A stretch of DNA of 64,000 nucleotides from an uncultured Roseibium sp. (GCF_963675985.1 NZ_OY780958.1:2480001-2544000), one strand, 5' to 3'; positions 16,317-24,384 are shown, counted from the stretch's first letter. Numbers and translations are program-made. Notes: generated by a model from the letters alone, not told the origin.

Positions 16317-17568
16317 ACCTCTGCTCGACGATTGCTTCCTGCATGACAAGGACCGGCTGCGGCACGCCGAGGCGCTGGCGATCCTGAAGGAGCGGATGCA
16401 TTGCGTGACCGAGCCCGAAGAGATCCCGCTGGAGCAGGCCTACGGCCGTATTCTGGCGGAAGAAATCACGGCGCCGCGCGACGTTCCCCAGTCGGACAAT
16501 TCCGCCGTCGACGGCTATGCGTTCCGCTTCGAGGATCATGAAGAAGCCGGCGGTTTTTTTCGCCTGGAGCAACGGATCGCCGCCGGACACCCGAGCGAGA
16601 GGCTGCTCGGACCCTGGGGCGCTGCGCGGATCTTCACCGGCGCGCTCATGCCGCCGGGAGCCGATACGGTTGCCATGCAGGAAGACTGTGAAACCCACGA
16701 GCAGGACGGACAGTCTTTCGTAATCGTCCCCGCCGGCCTGAAGAAAGGCGCGAACCGGCGCAAGGCGGGAGAGGATTTGGCAAAAGGCTCCGTACTGCTA
16801 TCCCCCGGCCAACGCCTGCGCCCGCAGGACCTTGCCGCCATCGCCTCGACCGGCCGGGGCACTGTTCGGGTCCACCGGAAGGTCCGGGTCGCTCTGATGT
16901 CCACGGGCGACGAGATTCGCCGTCCGGGAACGGAGCTTGAGCCCGGTGAAGTCTATGATTCCAATCACTTCCTGCTGCGTGCCCTGTGCCAGAACCTGGA
17001 CGTGGAAATCGAGGACCTTGGGGTCCTGAAGGACTGCGCAGAGACGATTGCCGAAACCATGAAAGCCGCTGCGGAGCGCTCGGACGTTCTGCTGACCACC
17101 GGCGGCGCCAGCCGCGGCGAGGAAGACCACGTTCTGTCCAGCCTCGACAGGCTGGGCAAGCGCCACATGTGGCAACTGGCGATCAAGCCAGGCCGGCCGA
17201 TGATGTTCGGCCAGATCGGCTCATGCGTCTTTCTGGGCCTTCCCGGCAACCCGGTCGCGGCCATGGTGTGTTTTCTGCTTTACGCCCGCCCGGTTTTGTC
17301 GGTGCTCGGTGGCGGCCCATTCCGGGAGCCGTGCCGGTTTCAGGTTCCCGCCGATTTCGAGGTTGCGAAAAAGAAGCCGGACCGGCGGGAATTCTACCGG
17401 GGTATCCTGGACAAGGATGCGGACGGGCGGACGGTTGTGCGCAAGTTCGACCGGGACGGGTCGGGCCTGATTACCGGCTTGCGCGAAGCGGACGGCCTGA
17501 TCGAAATCCCGGAAGATGCGACCTCGGTTCCCCGGGGCAGCCTCGTCGATTTCATTCCGTTTTTTTAG
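16306..17568 (+). CDS. moeA: Molybdopterin molybdenumtransferase MoeA
   Basis: 420 residues from the GTG at 16306, inside the end of mobB. I choose this start because it gives VTAKPLLDDCFLHDKDRLRH, the usual beginning of this rhizobial subtype; the longer upstream frame only repeats mobB in another frame. MoeA inserts molybdate into adenylylated molybdopterin. Visible motifs: PQSDNSAVDGYAF, FTGALMPPGADTV, STGDEIRRPGTELEPGEVYDSN in parts, TTGGASRGEEDHV and LPGNPVAAMVCF. Last gene of fdhD-mobA-mobB-moeA. Confidence 0.95.
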   Translation: MTAKPLLDDCFLHDKDRLRHAEALAILKERMHCVTEPEEIPLEQAYGRILAEEITAPRDVPQSDNSAVDGYAFRFEDHEEAGGFFRLEQRIAAGHPSERLLGPWGAARIFTGALMPPGADTVAMQEDCETHEQDGQSFVIVPAGLKKGANRRKAGEDLAKGSVLLSPGQRLRPQDLAAIASTGRGTVRVHRKVRVALMSTGDEIRRPGTELEPGEVYDSNHFLLRALCQNLDVEIEDLGVLKDCAETIAETMKAAAERSDVLLTTGGASRGEEDHVLSSLDRLGKRHMWQLAIKPGRPMMFGQIGSCVFLGLPGNPVAAMVCFLLYARPVLSVLGGGPFREPCRFQVPADFEVAKKKPDRREFYRGILDKDADGRTVVRKFDRDGSGLITGLREADGLIEIPEDATSVPRGSLVDFIPFF

Positions 17569-17578
17569 AACGCCGGTC

Positions 17579-18493
17579 TCAGACCTCCTCTTCCTCGACG
17601 ACCCACGGCTCCTGGACTGCGGCCTCCTGCCATTCGATCCAGGCACAGGCAATGATGTCATTGTTGCGCTATAGGCGGCCACCACAGGATCGTCGGACAG
17701 TAAATAGGTGCCGAACCGGCTGACCACCGGGGCATACATGGCATCGGCGATGGTAAAATGGCCGTACAGGTAAGGACCGCCGGAGCGGTCGAGACATTCG
17801 CGCCAGATGGCGGTGATCCGGTCGATGTCCGCCTGCACCTTTCCATCGATGGCGATCCGGCCCGGCTTCCGGCGCATGTTCATCGGACAAGCGGACCGCA
17901 GCGCGGCAAAACCTGAATGCATCTCGGCGGAAATCGCGCGGGCATGCGCGCGCAGGTCGAGTTCGCCCGGCCAAAGGCCCGCATCCGGAAAGACATCCGC
18001 CGCGTATTCCAGAATCGCGAGCGATTCCCAGACCGTCAGGGGCCCGTCCTTGAGAATCGGCACCTTAGAGCATCGGGCGATCCCTTTGCACCATTTGACC
18101 GGCGCGCTTTTGTCTGCTGACAAGGCGGGTTGCGTGCCCTGGTGTTTCCCACCACAAACGCGAGCCAACACAGTCAGCGGGCAAAAGAGCCCGGCCCTTC
18201 GGGTGTCTGAAAGAAGCCCATCGGCTGCGTTGCACCGCTTGCACGATGTACCGCATCGCGCTGCGCGACGCGCCTAGCCGAGTGAACTGCTTTCAGACAT
18301 CACATGGTGCAAAGGGATTGCCCGATGCTCTGATGGTCGGCGAGAATGGCTGGAAGGCCGGATTGCCGTTCTTGAAATCAAACGGCACCAATTCCTCCCA
18401 AAAGGGAACTCCGGCCTGTTTCAGACCGATCCAGGGTCGGAACGACTAGGACGAGTCATTCTTGTTTCCGATGAACAACTGAAAATCTGGCAA
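17579..18493 (-). pseudogene. Glutathione S-transferase pseudogene split by a 265-bp palindromic element
   Basis: Three lesions are readable. (1) The N-terminal part (18493 down to 18332) reads QLFIGNKNDSS-stop-SFRPW, where GST relatives have Trp, so TGG became TAG. It continues as GLKQAGVPFWEELVPFDFKN and ends at PAFQPFSPT. (2) The frame is then interrupted by the element at 18067-18331 and resumes as KVPILKDGPLTVWESLAILE. (3) Near 17662-17672 the frame shifts; after the shift the expected tail NDIIACAWIEWQEAAVQEPW leads to the stop at 17579. The probable start is a TTG at 18493 with GGAGAG before it. The reading frame cannot make a functional enzyme. Confidence 0.88.
18067..18331 (-). repeat. 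265-bp palindromic mobile element, copy A (inserted in the GST gene)
   Basis: Terminal arms of 28 bases (18067-18094 and 18304-18331) are inverted repeats with 27 of 28 positions complementary. Inside lie further hairpins, including TGTCTGAAAG/CTTTCAGACA and TTGTC-TGCT-GACAA. It is the same length as copy B at 22337-22601 and aligns with it over its whole length in opposite orientation. It carries no transposase. Its position within a GST reading frame shows that it was inserted. No clear target-site duplication is visible. Type (MITE-like or hairpin-type element) is inferred from structure. Confidence 0.85.
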
Positions 18494-18757
18494 GAACTCT
18501 CTCCGGCTTTCCCACAGTCGACCGAATTCAAATGGGCCTTTTCATCCGCTATACCAGCTTCTTTGGAAAAATTCCCCCCCCTGAAACGGCCGAAACAGGA
18601 AAACGCTGCGGCATCATCCCGCATTCCTACAAGATCTTGCCTTACACCCCGGGATTAACGGTTGAATTTTACGAAAAAATGATGGGAATATTGGGTTTCG
18701 GCGAGACTGGCAAAATCGTGCCGCTCCGCTCAACAAGTTACTTAGGGGACCAAAATT

Positions 18758-19534
18758 ATGCACATCAAGCGTTTGGCTGCCGCCGCCGCTATCGTTCTGG
18801 CCGCAGTTGGCGGCGCGCAGGCAAAGGACTGGTCGAAGGTCCGGATCGGCACCGAAGGCGCCTATCCTCCCTTTAACTCCCTGACCTCGGATGGCCAGCT
18901 CGTCGGCTTCGACATCGATATCGCAAACGCGCTTTGTGAAGAGATGAAGGTCGAATGCGAATTCGTTACCCAGGACTGGGACGGCATGATCCCGGCTCTG
19001 CAGGCCGGCAAGTTCGACGCGGTCATCGCTTCCATGTCGATCACCGAAGAGCGCAAGCAGAAGGTCGACTTCACCAACAAATACTACAACACCCCGCCGG
19101 CGATCGCCGTGCCGAAGGATTCCAAGCTCAAGGGCACGACCGACGAAGACCTCAAGGGTGTGCTGCTTGGTGCGCAGTCTTCCACGACGCATTCGAATTA
19201 CGCCGAAGAAAAGCTGCCGTCGGCCGACCTGAAGCTCTATCCGACGCCGGATGAATACAAACTCGACATTGCCAACGGCCGTATCGACGCCGTGATCGAC
19301 GACGTCGTTGTGCTGTCCGACTGGCTCAAGTCCGATGACGGCGCCTGCTGCAAACTTCTCGGCACGCTGAAGCCCGATCCGGTGATCAACGGCGAAGGCG
19401 CCGGCATCGCAATCCGCAAGGAAGACGGTGACCTGAAGGAAATGTTCAACAAGGCCATCGCAGGAATTCTGGCCAGCGGGAAATACAAGAAAATCAACGA
19501 CAAGTACTTTGAATTCGACGTTTATGGCGGCTAG
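18758..19534 (+). CDS. Amino-acid ABC transporter substrate-binding protein (family 3)
   Basis: 258 residues with a signal peptide cleaved after AQA (about residue 22). The mature protein begins KDWSKVRIGTEGAYPPFNSL and contains GFDIDIANALCEEM, the family-3 solute-binding signature of His/Arg/Lys/octopine-type binding proteins. Periplasmic. A good ribosome site (AGGGGA) precedes the ATG. It is the first gene of an operon with two permeases. The sequence alone suggests basic or polar amino acids or opine-like substrates; this is not certain. Confidence 0.93.
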   Translation: MHIKRLAAAAAIVLAAVGGAQAKDWSKVRIGTEGAYPPFNSLTSDGQLVGFDIDIANALCEEMKVECEFVTQDWDGMIPALQAGKFDAVIASMSITEERKQKVDFTNKYYNTPPAIAVPKDSKLKGTTDEDLKGVLLGAQSSTTHSNYAEEKLPSADLKLYPTPDEYKLDIANGRIDAVIDDVVVLSDWLKSDDGACCKLLGTLKPDPVINGEGAGIAIRKEDGDLKEMFNKAIAGILASGKYKKINDKYFEFDVYGG

Positions 19535-19560
19535 TCAGACCTTGTAGACCGCAGGACACC

Positions 19561-19591
19561 AGAGCGCGGCGGAAAACCTACGCCGCGCTCT
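19561..19591 (+). terminator. Hairpin between binding-protein and permease genes
   Basis: A perfect 11-base-pair stem AGAGCGCGGCG/CGCCGCGCTCT with a nine-base loop, followed by a short T-run. Such a partial terminator after the binding-protein gene would give more binding protein than permease, a common ABC operon arrangement. Confidence 0.7.
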
Positions 19592-19631
19592 TTCCATGAA
19601 GGGGTAACAGAATGAAGGCGGCGCCAAGCGG

Positions 19632-20345
19632 ATGAACGAGGCACTGACGCTCTTGTCCTTCGGGGACGCCGGCTGGGGCGATGAAATCGCTCAGGGTGTT
19701 CTGATCACCGTCTCGCTCGCCGTTGCCACGCTTCCTTTCGGACTGGCCCTCGGTTTTATCCTGGCTCTTGCCAAGAAATGTAACGAGCCTTCCCTTCGCC
19801 TCGCGGCCAATATCTACACGACCATTTTCCGGGGCCTACCTGAACTGCTCACCCTGTTTCTGGTCTATTTCGGTGTACAGATCGGTATCCAGCAGGCTCT
19901 GAAGCTCATGGGAGTGGACGCCTATGTCGAGGTCAATTCCTTTGTCGCTGGCATGGTCGCGCTGGCCCTGGTTTTTTCGTCTTATGCTTCGGAAGCGTTT
20001 CTGTCCGCTTTTAGCGGTATCCCCCAGGGACAATATGAGGGCGGATATTCCCTCGGCCTGTCGCGTGGCAAGACAATGCGGCTCATCGTCCTGCCGCAAC
20101 TTATCCGGCTTGCCCTTCCTGCACTCGGAAACCTCTGGCTCATCCTGCTTAAGGACACCGCGCTGATCTCGGTGGTCGGGCTCTCCGACCTCGTGCGGCA
20201 GTCGGGTATTGCCGCACGTGTCACGAAGGAACCGTTTCTGTTTTTCGGCGTTGCCTGCCTGATCTATGTGGTGCTCGCCATGATTTCCTCTATCGGCCTC
20301 TCCCGGATCGAGATCTGGTCGAAACGCGGGGAGAGCGAACGGTAA
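19632..20345 (+). CDS. Amino-acid ABC transporter permease (HisQ/ArtQ type)
   Basis: 237 residues with about five membrane spans. It has the HAAT-family permease signature: FRGLPELLTLFLVYFGVQI near the N-terminus and the EAA loop YEGGYSLGLSRGKTMRLIVL (E-G-x-x-A/S-L-G-x-S). It forms a heterodimeric inner-membrane channel with the next gene, whose ATG shares its stop codon region (TAATG overlap). No ATP-binding subunit is encoded in this operon. Confidence 0.93.
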   Translation: MNEALTLLSFGDAGWGDEIAQGVLITVSLAVATLPFGLALGFILALAKKCNEPSLRLAANIYTTIFRGLPELLTLFLVYFGVQIGIQQALKLMGVDAYVEVNSFVAGMVALALVFSSYASEAFLSAFSGIPQGQYEGGYSLGLSRGKTMRLIVLPQLIRLALPALGNLWLILLKDTALISVVGLSDLVRQSGIAARVTKEPFLFFGVACLIYVVLAMISSIGLSRIEIWSKRGESER

Positions 20346-21166
20346 TGGCCTCTCCTGCTTCCCCCACCCTTCCGCCGCCGCCGGTCGCCCGCCCCTGGAG
20401 CAAGTCGCGGATCGTCGGACATGTGCTGATGGCGCTCTGGATCGTCGCCGGTGCTGCCCTTCTCTACTATCTCAGTCTCAATGTGGTCAGCCCGTTCTTC
20501 CTGAAGTACTGGCCAAAATACATCGATGGCTTCATCGTCACGATAAAGATCGTCGGCCTGTCGCTCCTGATCGGCGCGGCCCTTTCCATTCCGATCGCGG
20601 TCGCCAGGTCGTCCAAAAACCCGATCCTGAACGGCCTCTCCTACAGCTATGTCTACTTCTTCCGCGGCACGCCCCTGCTGGCGCAAACGTTTCTGATCTA
20701 CTACGGCGCCGGCTCCTTTCGAGATGCCTTGGACGATATCGGATTGTGGTGGTTTTTCCGTGACGCGACCTATTGTGTGATCTTTGCATTTTCGCTCAAT
20801 ACGTCGGCCTATCAGGCGGAAATCCTGCGTGGGGCGATCGAGAATGTGCCTAAGGGCCAATGGGAAGGCGCTGAAGCCCTTGGCTTGTCCAGGCCGGTGA
20901 TCTTCTTCAAGATCATCCTGCCCCAGGCGCTAATGGTGGCACTGAGGCCCTACGGCAACGAGATCATCCTGATGATCAAGGGATCCGCGATCGCCGCCAT
21001 CGTCACCATCTATGACATCATGGGGGAAACCCGGCGCGCCTATTCGCGCTCCTACGACTTCCAGGCCTATATCTGGGCAGCGGTCCTGTATCTGTTCCTG
21101 GTGGAAATGTTGCGCCGGCTCTGGGATAAGTTTGAAGCTCGCCTGACCCGTCATTTGATACGCTGA
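20345..21166 (+). CDS. Amino-acid ABC transporter permease (HisM type)
   Basis: 273 residues. A longer N-terminal extension precedes the membrane core. Signature segments: FFRGTPLLAQTFLIYYGAGS and the EAA loop WEGAEALGLSRPVIFFKIIL. Overlaps the first permease gene by one base. The operon ends 15 bases before the convergent LysR gene, with no obvious terminator. The missing ATPase must come from elsewhere in the genome. Confidence 0.93.
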   Translation: MASPASPTLPPPPVARPWSKSRIVGHVLMALWIVAGAALLYYLSLNVVSPFFLKYWPKYIDGFIVTIKIVGLSLLIGAALSIPIAVARSSKNPILNGLSYSYVYFFRGTPLLAQTFLIYYGAGSFRDALDDIGLWWFFRDATYCVIFAFSLNTSAYQAEILRGAIENVPKGQWEGAEALGLSRPVIFFKIILPQALMVALRPYGNEIILMIKGSAIAAIVTIYDIMGETRRAYSRSYDFQAYIWAAVLYLFLVEMLRRLWDKFEARLTRHLIR

Positions 21167-21180
21167 ACCGCACCTATCTC

Positions 21181-22077
21181 TTAAGCGCAACGCGCGGCTG
21201 CCTCTGCGGCGCGCGCTTTGAGCCAGGCGATAAACATCTTCAGCGGCGGGCGCCGCACGCCGGGCCTGGTCACCATGTGATAGCCCGAAGATGTCGGTTT
21301 GATATCCTCATAAAGAACCTTGAGATTGCCCGCGTCGATATCCGCTTCCACGAAAATCTTCGCGGTCGCGGAAATGCCGTGGCCCCGGCGCAGACCATCG
21401 AGCACCATGAAGCCCGGAAGATGGGTGATGTTCAGCTTAGATCTGGGAACGATCCCCTGACGTTCGAGCCAGAGTGACAATTCATTGGTGCCCAGTTCCT
21501 GGAGCCACGGAAAGTCCTGAATCTCCGCCGGATCGCACATGGACCGGTCACCGACAAGGCTTTCCGCGCCGACGATCACGTAGTTGGAAGGCAGCAGCAT
21601 TTCCGATTCCAGGCCCGGCCAGTTGCCGTCGCCGAAGCGGATGGCAAGGTCGATCCCGCCCGGTGCGAATTCGACGACATCGCCGGTCGGGTTCAGCATC
21701 AACTCTATGTCCGGGTACTGATGCTTGAAATCGGAAATCCGCGGCATCAGCCAACTGACGGCGAAGGCCGGTGTCATGGTCACGTTGAGTGCGCGTGACT
21801 GGTCCGTCTGAAGGAGGCCGTCCACCGTCTCCTGCAGGATCGCGAACCCTTCCCTGAGCCCATCGGCCAGTTGCAGGCCTTCCGGTGTCAGCGCCACACC
21901 CCGCCCTTCCCGGACCACAAGCCGGGCGCCCAGCCGTTCCTCCAGCGATCGGACCTGCTGGCTGATTGCTGCGTGGGAAACGTTCAGGTCCCTTCCGGCT
22001 GCGGAAAAACTCTTTTTCTCAGCCACCGCCGCAAATGCCCTCAGGCTGCTGAGCGAAGGCAGGTTACGCCACTCCAT
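21181..22077 (-). CDS. LysR-family transcriptional regulator (GcvA-like)
   Basis: 298 residues from the ATG at 22077 (MEWRNLPSLSSLRAFAAVAE). The N-terminal winged helix-turn-helix includes KSFSAAGRDLNVSHAAISQQ, and the effector domain runs from about residue 95 (ALNVTMTPAFAVSWLMPRIS). The frame stays open far upstream, but that extension reads through a repeat element and is an artefact. AGGA lies upstream of the ATG. A dyad fitting the LTTR box sits at 22078-22096, suggesting autoregulation and control of the divergent small gene. Convergent with the amino-acid ABC operon. Confidence 0.93.
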   Translation of the reverse strand: MEWRNLPSLSSLRAFAAVAEKKSFSAAGRDLNVSHAAISQQVRSLEERLGARLVVREGRGVALTPEGLQLADGLREGFAILQETVDGLLQTDQSRALNVTMTPAFAVSWLMPRISDFKHQYPDIELMLNPTGDVVEFAPGGIDLAIRFGDGNWPGLESEMLLPSNYVIVGAESLVGDRSMCDPAEIQDFPWLQELGTNELSLWLERQGIVPRSKLNITHLPGFMVLDGLRRGHGISATAKIFVEADIDAGNLKVLYEDIKPTSSGYHMVTRPGVRRPPLKMFIAWLKARAAEAAARCA

Positions 22078-22096
22078 ATGTAATCCTGACTTACAT
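22078..22096. promoter_or_regulatory. LTTR box at the LysR start codon
   Basis: The sequence ATGTAATCCTGACTTACAT is a perfect six-base inverted repeat (ATGTAA/TTACAT) spaced by seven bases and satisfies T-N11-A. It lies immediately upstream of the LysR ATG, where binding would block the gene's own ribosome site or promoter and could act on the divergent gene at 22177. Confidence 0.6.
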
Positions 22097-22176
22097 TTGA
22101 AAATTTTAGATGATTGGAATTTATCGCGGAACTCCGGCATTGTCCAACCATCGAAGACGCAGAGGAGTGTTAGACA

Positions 22177-22329
22177 ATGTTCGATGTTTTTGCACAGGCA
22201 TTCATGACCGCCGCCCGGTACAGCCCCTATTCCCGCCCGCATCCGTCGAAAGAGCAAAAGCTTGCAAAGCGTCCCCGGACGTCCTCCACTGAGGAGCGGT
22301 CGGAGTACCGCCCGAGGTTCTGGATCTGA
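22177..22329 (+). CDS. Small 50-aa protein divergent from the LysR gene
   Basis: Starts at the ATG at 22177 with a strong GAGGAG ribosome site nine bases upstream and ends in TGA at 22329. It encodes MFDVFAQAFMTAARYSPYSR followed by a basic tail rich in Lys, Arg, Ser and Pro ending RPRFWI. No family recognised. The N-terminal half could form an amphipathic helix. The good ribosome site and the placement opposite a LysR gene with a shared LTTR box suggest a real, regulated small gene. It ends 7 bases before the repeat element copy B. Confidence 0.5.
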   Translation: MFDVFAQAFMTAARYSPYSRPHPSKEQKLAKRPRTSSTEERSEYRPRFWI

Positions 22330-22336
22330 CGGCTTC

Positions 22337-22601
22337 AGAGCGTCGGTCGATAACTTTGAACCATTTGATGGCAGAAAGCGGTTCATTCGGCTAGGCGCGT
22401 CGCGAAGTGCGATGCGGTGCATCGTGCAAGCGGCGCAACACAGCCGATGAACTGCTTTCTGCCACCCGAAGGGCCGAGCTCTTTTGCCCGCTGACTGCGT
22501 TGGCTCGCACTTGTGGTGGGATCCACCACGGCGCGCAATCCTCCTTGTCAGCAGACAAAAGCGCACCGGTCAAATGGTTCAAAGTTATCGACCGACGCTC
22601 T
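22337..22601 (+). repeat. 265-bp palindromic mobile element, copy B
   Basis: Perfect 32-base terminal inverted repeats (22337-22368 and 22570-22601). Internal hairpins include TGGCAGAAAG/CTTTCTGCCA, CCCGAAGGG, GTGGTG-GGATC-CACCAC and TTGTC-AGCA-GACAA. It is exactly as long as copy A and homologous end to end. Where the arms differ from copy A, both arms of this copy differ in the complementary way. No protein is encoded; open frames through it (translating to HRIALRDAPSRMN) are by-products. Confidence 0.87.
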
Positions 22602-22648
22602 AGCCTGACAGATGGCTGCGGATGCGCTAGAACCCGAAACACTGAATT

Positions 22649-22677
22649 GAAAGGCCCGGCGAATTGCCGGGCCTTTC
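22649..22677 (+). terminator. Strong hairpin in the leader of the 3-hydroxyisobutyrate-dehydrogenase-like gene
   Basis: A perfect 12-base-pair stem GAAAGGCCCGGC/GCCGGGCCTTTC with a five-base loop, ending 26 bases before the start codon at 22704 and just before its GAGGAGG ribosome site. It could end transcripts from the 50-aa gene or act as a leader hairpin (attenuator). Confidence 0.6.
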
Positions 22678-22703
22678 ACTGCGACTTGAGGAGGAAGCGG
22701 GAT

Positions 22704-23585
22704 ATGGCAAAGGTTGCATTCATCGGTCTGGGCGTCATGGGCTACCCCATGGCCGGCTTTTTGAAGACCAAGGGCGGACATGACGTTACCGTCTACAACC
22801 GCACCACGGCAAAGGCCGAAAAATGGGCGGACGAGTACGGCGGCCATGTCGCCCAGACCCCGGAACAGGCCGCGGAAGGCTGCGACTTCGTCCTCGCATG
22901 CGTCGGCAATGACGACGACCTTCGCTCCGTCACCACGGCCGAAAACGGCGCCTTCCACGGCTTGAAGCCCGGAGCGGTCTTCATCGACCACACAACGGCT
23001 TCCGCGGAAGTCGCCCGCGAACTCTACGCGGCCGCCAAGGCCAAGGGTTGCGGTTTCATCGATGCGCCCGTGTCCGGCGGCCAGGCGGGTGCCGAAAACG
23101 GCGTCCTGACCGTCATGTGCGGTGGCGATCAGGCGGATTTCGACAAGGCCAAGCCGATCATCGATTGCTTTGCCAAGTTTGCGGGCCTGATGGGCGAGGC
23201 CGGTGCCGGCCAGCTGACCAAGATGGTCAACCAGATCTGCATCGCCGGCCTGGTCCAAGGCCTTTCGGAAGCGATCCATTTCGCCAAGAAAGCCGAGCTC
23301 GACGTCCCCAAGGTGATTGCGGCGATCAAGGGGGGCGCTGCCCAATCCTGGCAGATGGAAAACCGCTGGGAGACCATGAACAATGGCAAGTTCGACTATG
23401 GCTTTGCGGTCGACTGGATGCGCAAGGATCTCGGCATCTGCCTGAAGACCGCCAACGACACCGGTGCCCGGCTTCCGGTCACGGCCCTAGTCGATCAGTT
23501 CTATGCGGAAGTCCAGGCTATGGGCGGCAATCGCTGGGACACGTCTAGCCTGATCGCCCGACTGGAAAACGCCGACAAGAAATAG
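22704..23585 (+). CDS. NAD(P)-dependent 3-hydroxyacid dehydrogenase (3-hydroxyisobutyrate dehydrogenase-like)
   Basis: 293 residues from the ATG at 22704, with GAGGAGG just upstream. N-terminal Rossmann motif VAFIGLGVMGYPMAGFLK, catalytic-domain motif DAPVSGGQAGAENGVLTVMC and the lysine region GAGQLTKMVNQICIAG place it in the beta-hydroxyacid dehydrogenase family (3-HIBDH, tartronate semialdehyde reductase, glyoxylate/succinic semialdehyde reductase). The exact substrate cannot be told from sequence. It is followed after 10 bases by the broken DNA-repair gene. Confidence 0.9.
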   Translation: MAKVAFIGLGVMGYPMAGFLKTKGGHDVTVYNRTTAKAEKWADEYGGHVAQTPEQAAEGCDFVLACVGNDDDLRSVTTAENGAFHGLKPGAVFIDHTTASAEVARELYAAAKAKGCGFIDAPVSGGQAGAENGVLTVMCGGDQADFDKAKPIIDCFAKFAGLMGEAGAGQLTKMVNQICIAGLVQGLSEAIHFAKKAELDVPKVIAAIKGGAAQSWQMENRWETMNNGKFDYGFAVDWMRKDLGICLKTANDTGARLPVTALVDQFYAEVQAMGGNRWDTSSLIARLENADKK

Positions 23586-23595
23586 GCCCGGCGTC

Positions 23596-24339
23596 TTGAC
23601 CGCCGCTGCCCACTGGACCGTCGAGGCGATTCTGGCGGATCTCAGACAAGCCGGCTCGGAAGAAAACCGGGTCGGCATGAAGCGGTTCGGTATTCAGGTT
23701 GACCGGGCCTTCGGTGTGCCGATGGCGGTCACCCGGCCACTCGCGAAGACAATCGGCAAGGACCCGGCGCTGTCGGCGGCACTCTGGGAAACCGGCTGAC
23801 ACGAGGCGCGGTTCCTTGCGGGTCTGATTGCCGATCCCAAACAGATCACTCCGGCGCAGATGGATGCCTGGGTAAGTGGCTTCAATTCCTGGGATCTGTG
23901 CGATCAGGTTTGCGCCGTCTTTGCCAAAACGGACCATGCCGCCGAAAAGATTGCCGCTTATGCGGCCGATGAACGGGAATTCGTCCGGCGAGCCGGCTTC
24001 GCCATGATTGCCTGGCGGGCGGTTCACGCCAAGAAAGCGCCGGACAACGAGTTTCTTGGCTATCTCGACCTAATTGCCGACAAGGCAGCTGATCCGCGCA
24101 ACTATGTTTTCAAGGCGGTGAGCTGGGCCTTGCGCCAGATCGGCAAACGATGCTTACCCCTGCACAGGCCGGCACTTGCGCTCGCAGAGCGCCTTACGGC
24201 CTCCAGCGACAAGACCGAACGGCGTATCGGCAGGGAAGCCTGCCGCGAGCTCACCGCTGAAAAGACCCTTCTCCGGCTGCAGCAGAAAGCGCAGAAGGCG
24301 GGCAGGCATCCGTCATCAGACTTCAAAAAGATCAATTGA
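23596..24339 (+). pseudogene. DNA alkylation repair protein (AlkD-like), interrupted by an in-frame TGA
   Basis: The frame reads ALWETG, then TGA at 23797-23799, then HEARFLAGLIADPKQITPAQ in the same frame to the true end at 24339. In AlkD relatives the broken position is Trp (TGWHEAR), so a single TGG-to-TGA change explains it. Downstream HEAT-repeat features are intact (VSGFNSWDLCDQVC, EFVRRAGFAMIAWRAV, FVKAVSWALRQIGKR-like), which argues for a recent lesion. The start is probably the TTG at 23596. A protein starting later could still be made, but it would lack the first HEAT repeats. Confidence 0.85.
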
Positions 24340-24384
24340 AAATGTCCCTCCCGGATCATCGAGGGAGAGGCAGTTGGCGCGCTC

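Noticed and set aside
22078..22566. N-terminal extension of the LysR frame through the repeat element
   Set aside because: The extra ~160 residues are a translation of the 265-bp repeat and the intergenic region; the LysR domain, ribosome site and LTTR box fix the start at 22077.
22407..22703. N-terminal extension of the dehydrogenase frame
   Set aside because: Reads through the repeat and a strong hairpin; the Rossmann fold begins at the ATG at 22704 with a proper ribosome site.
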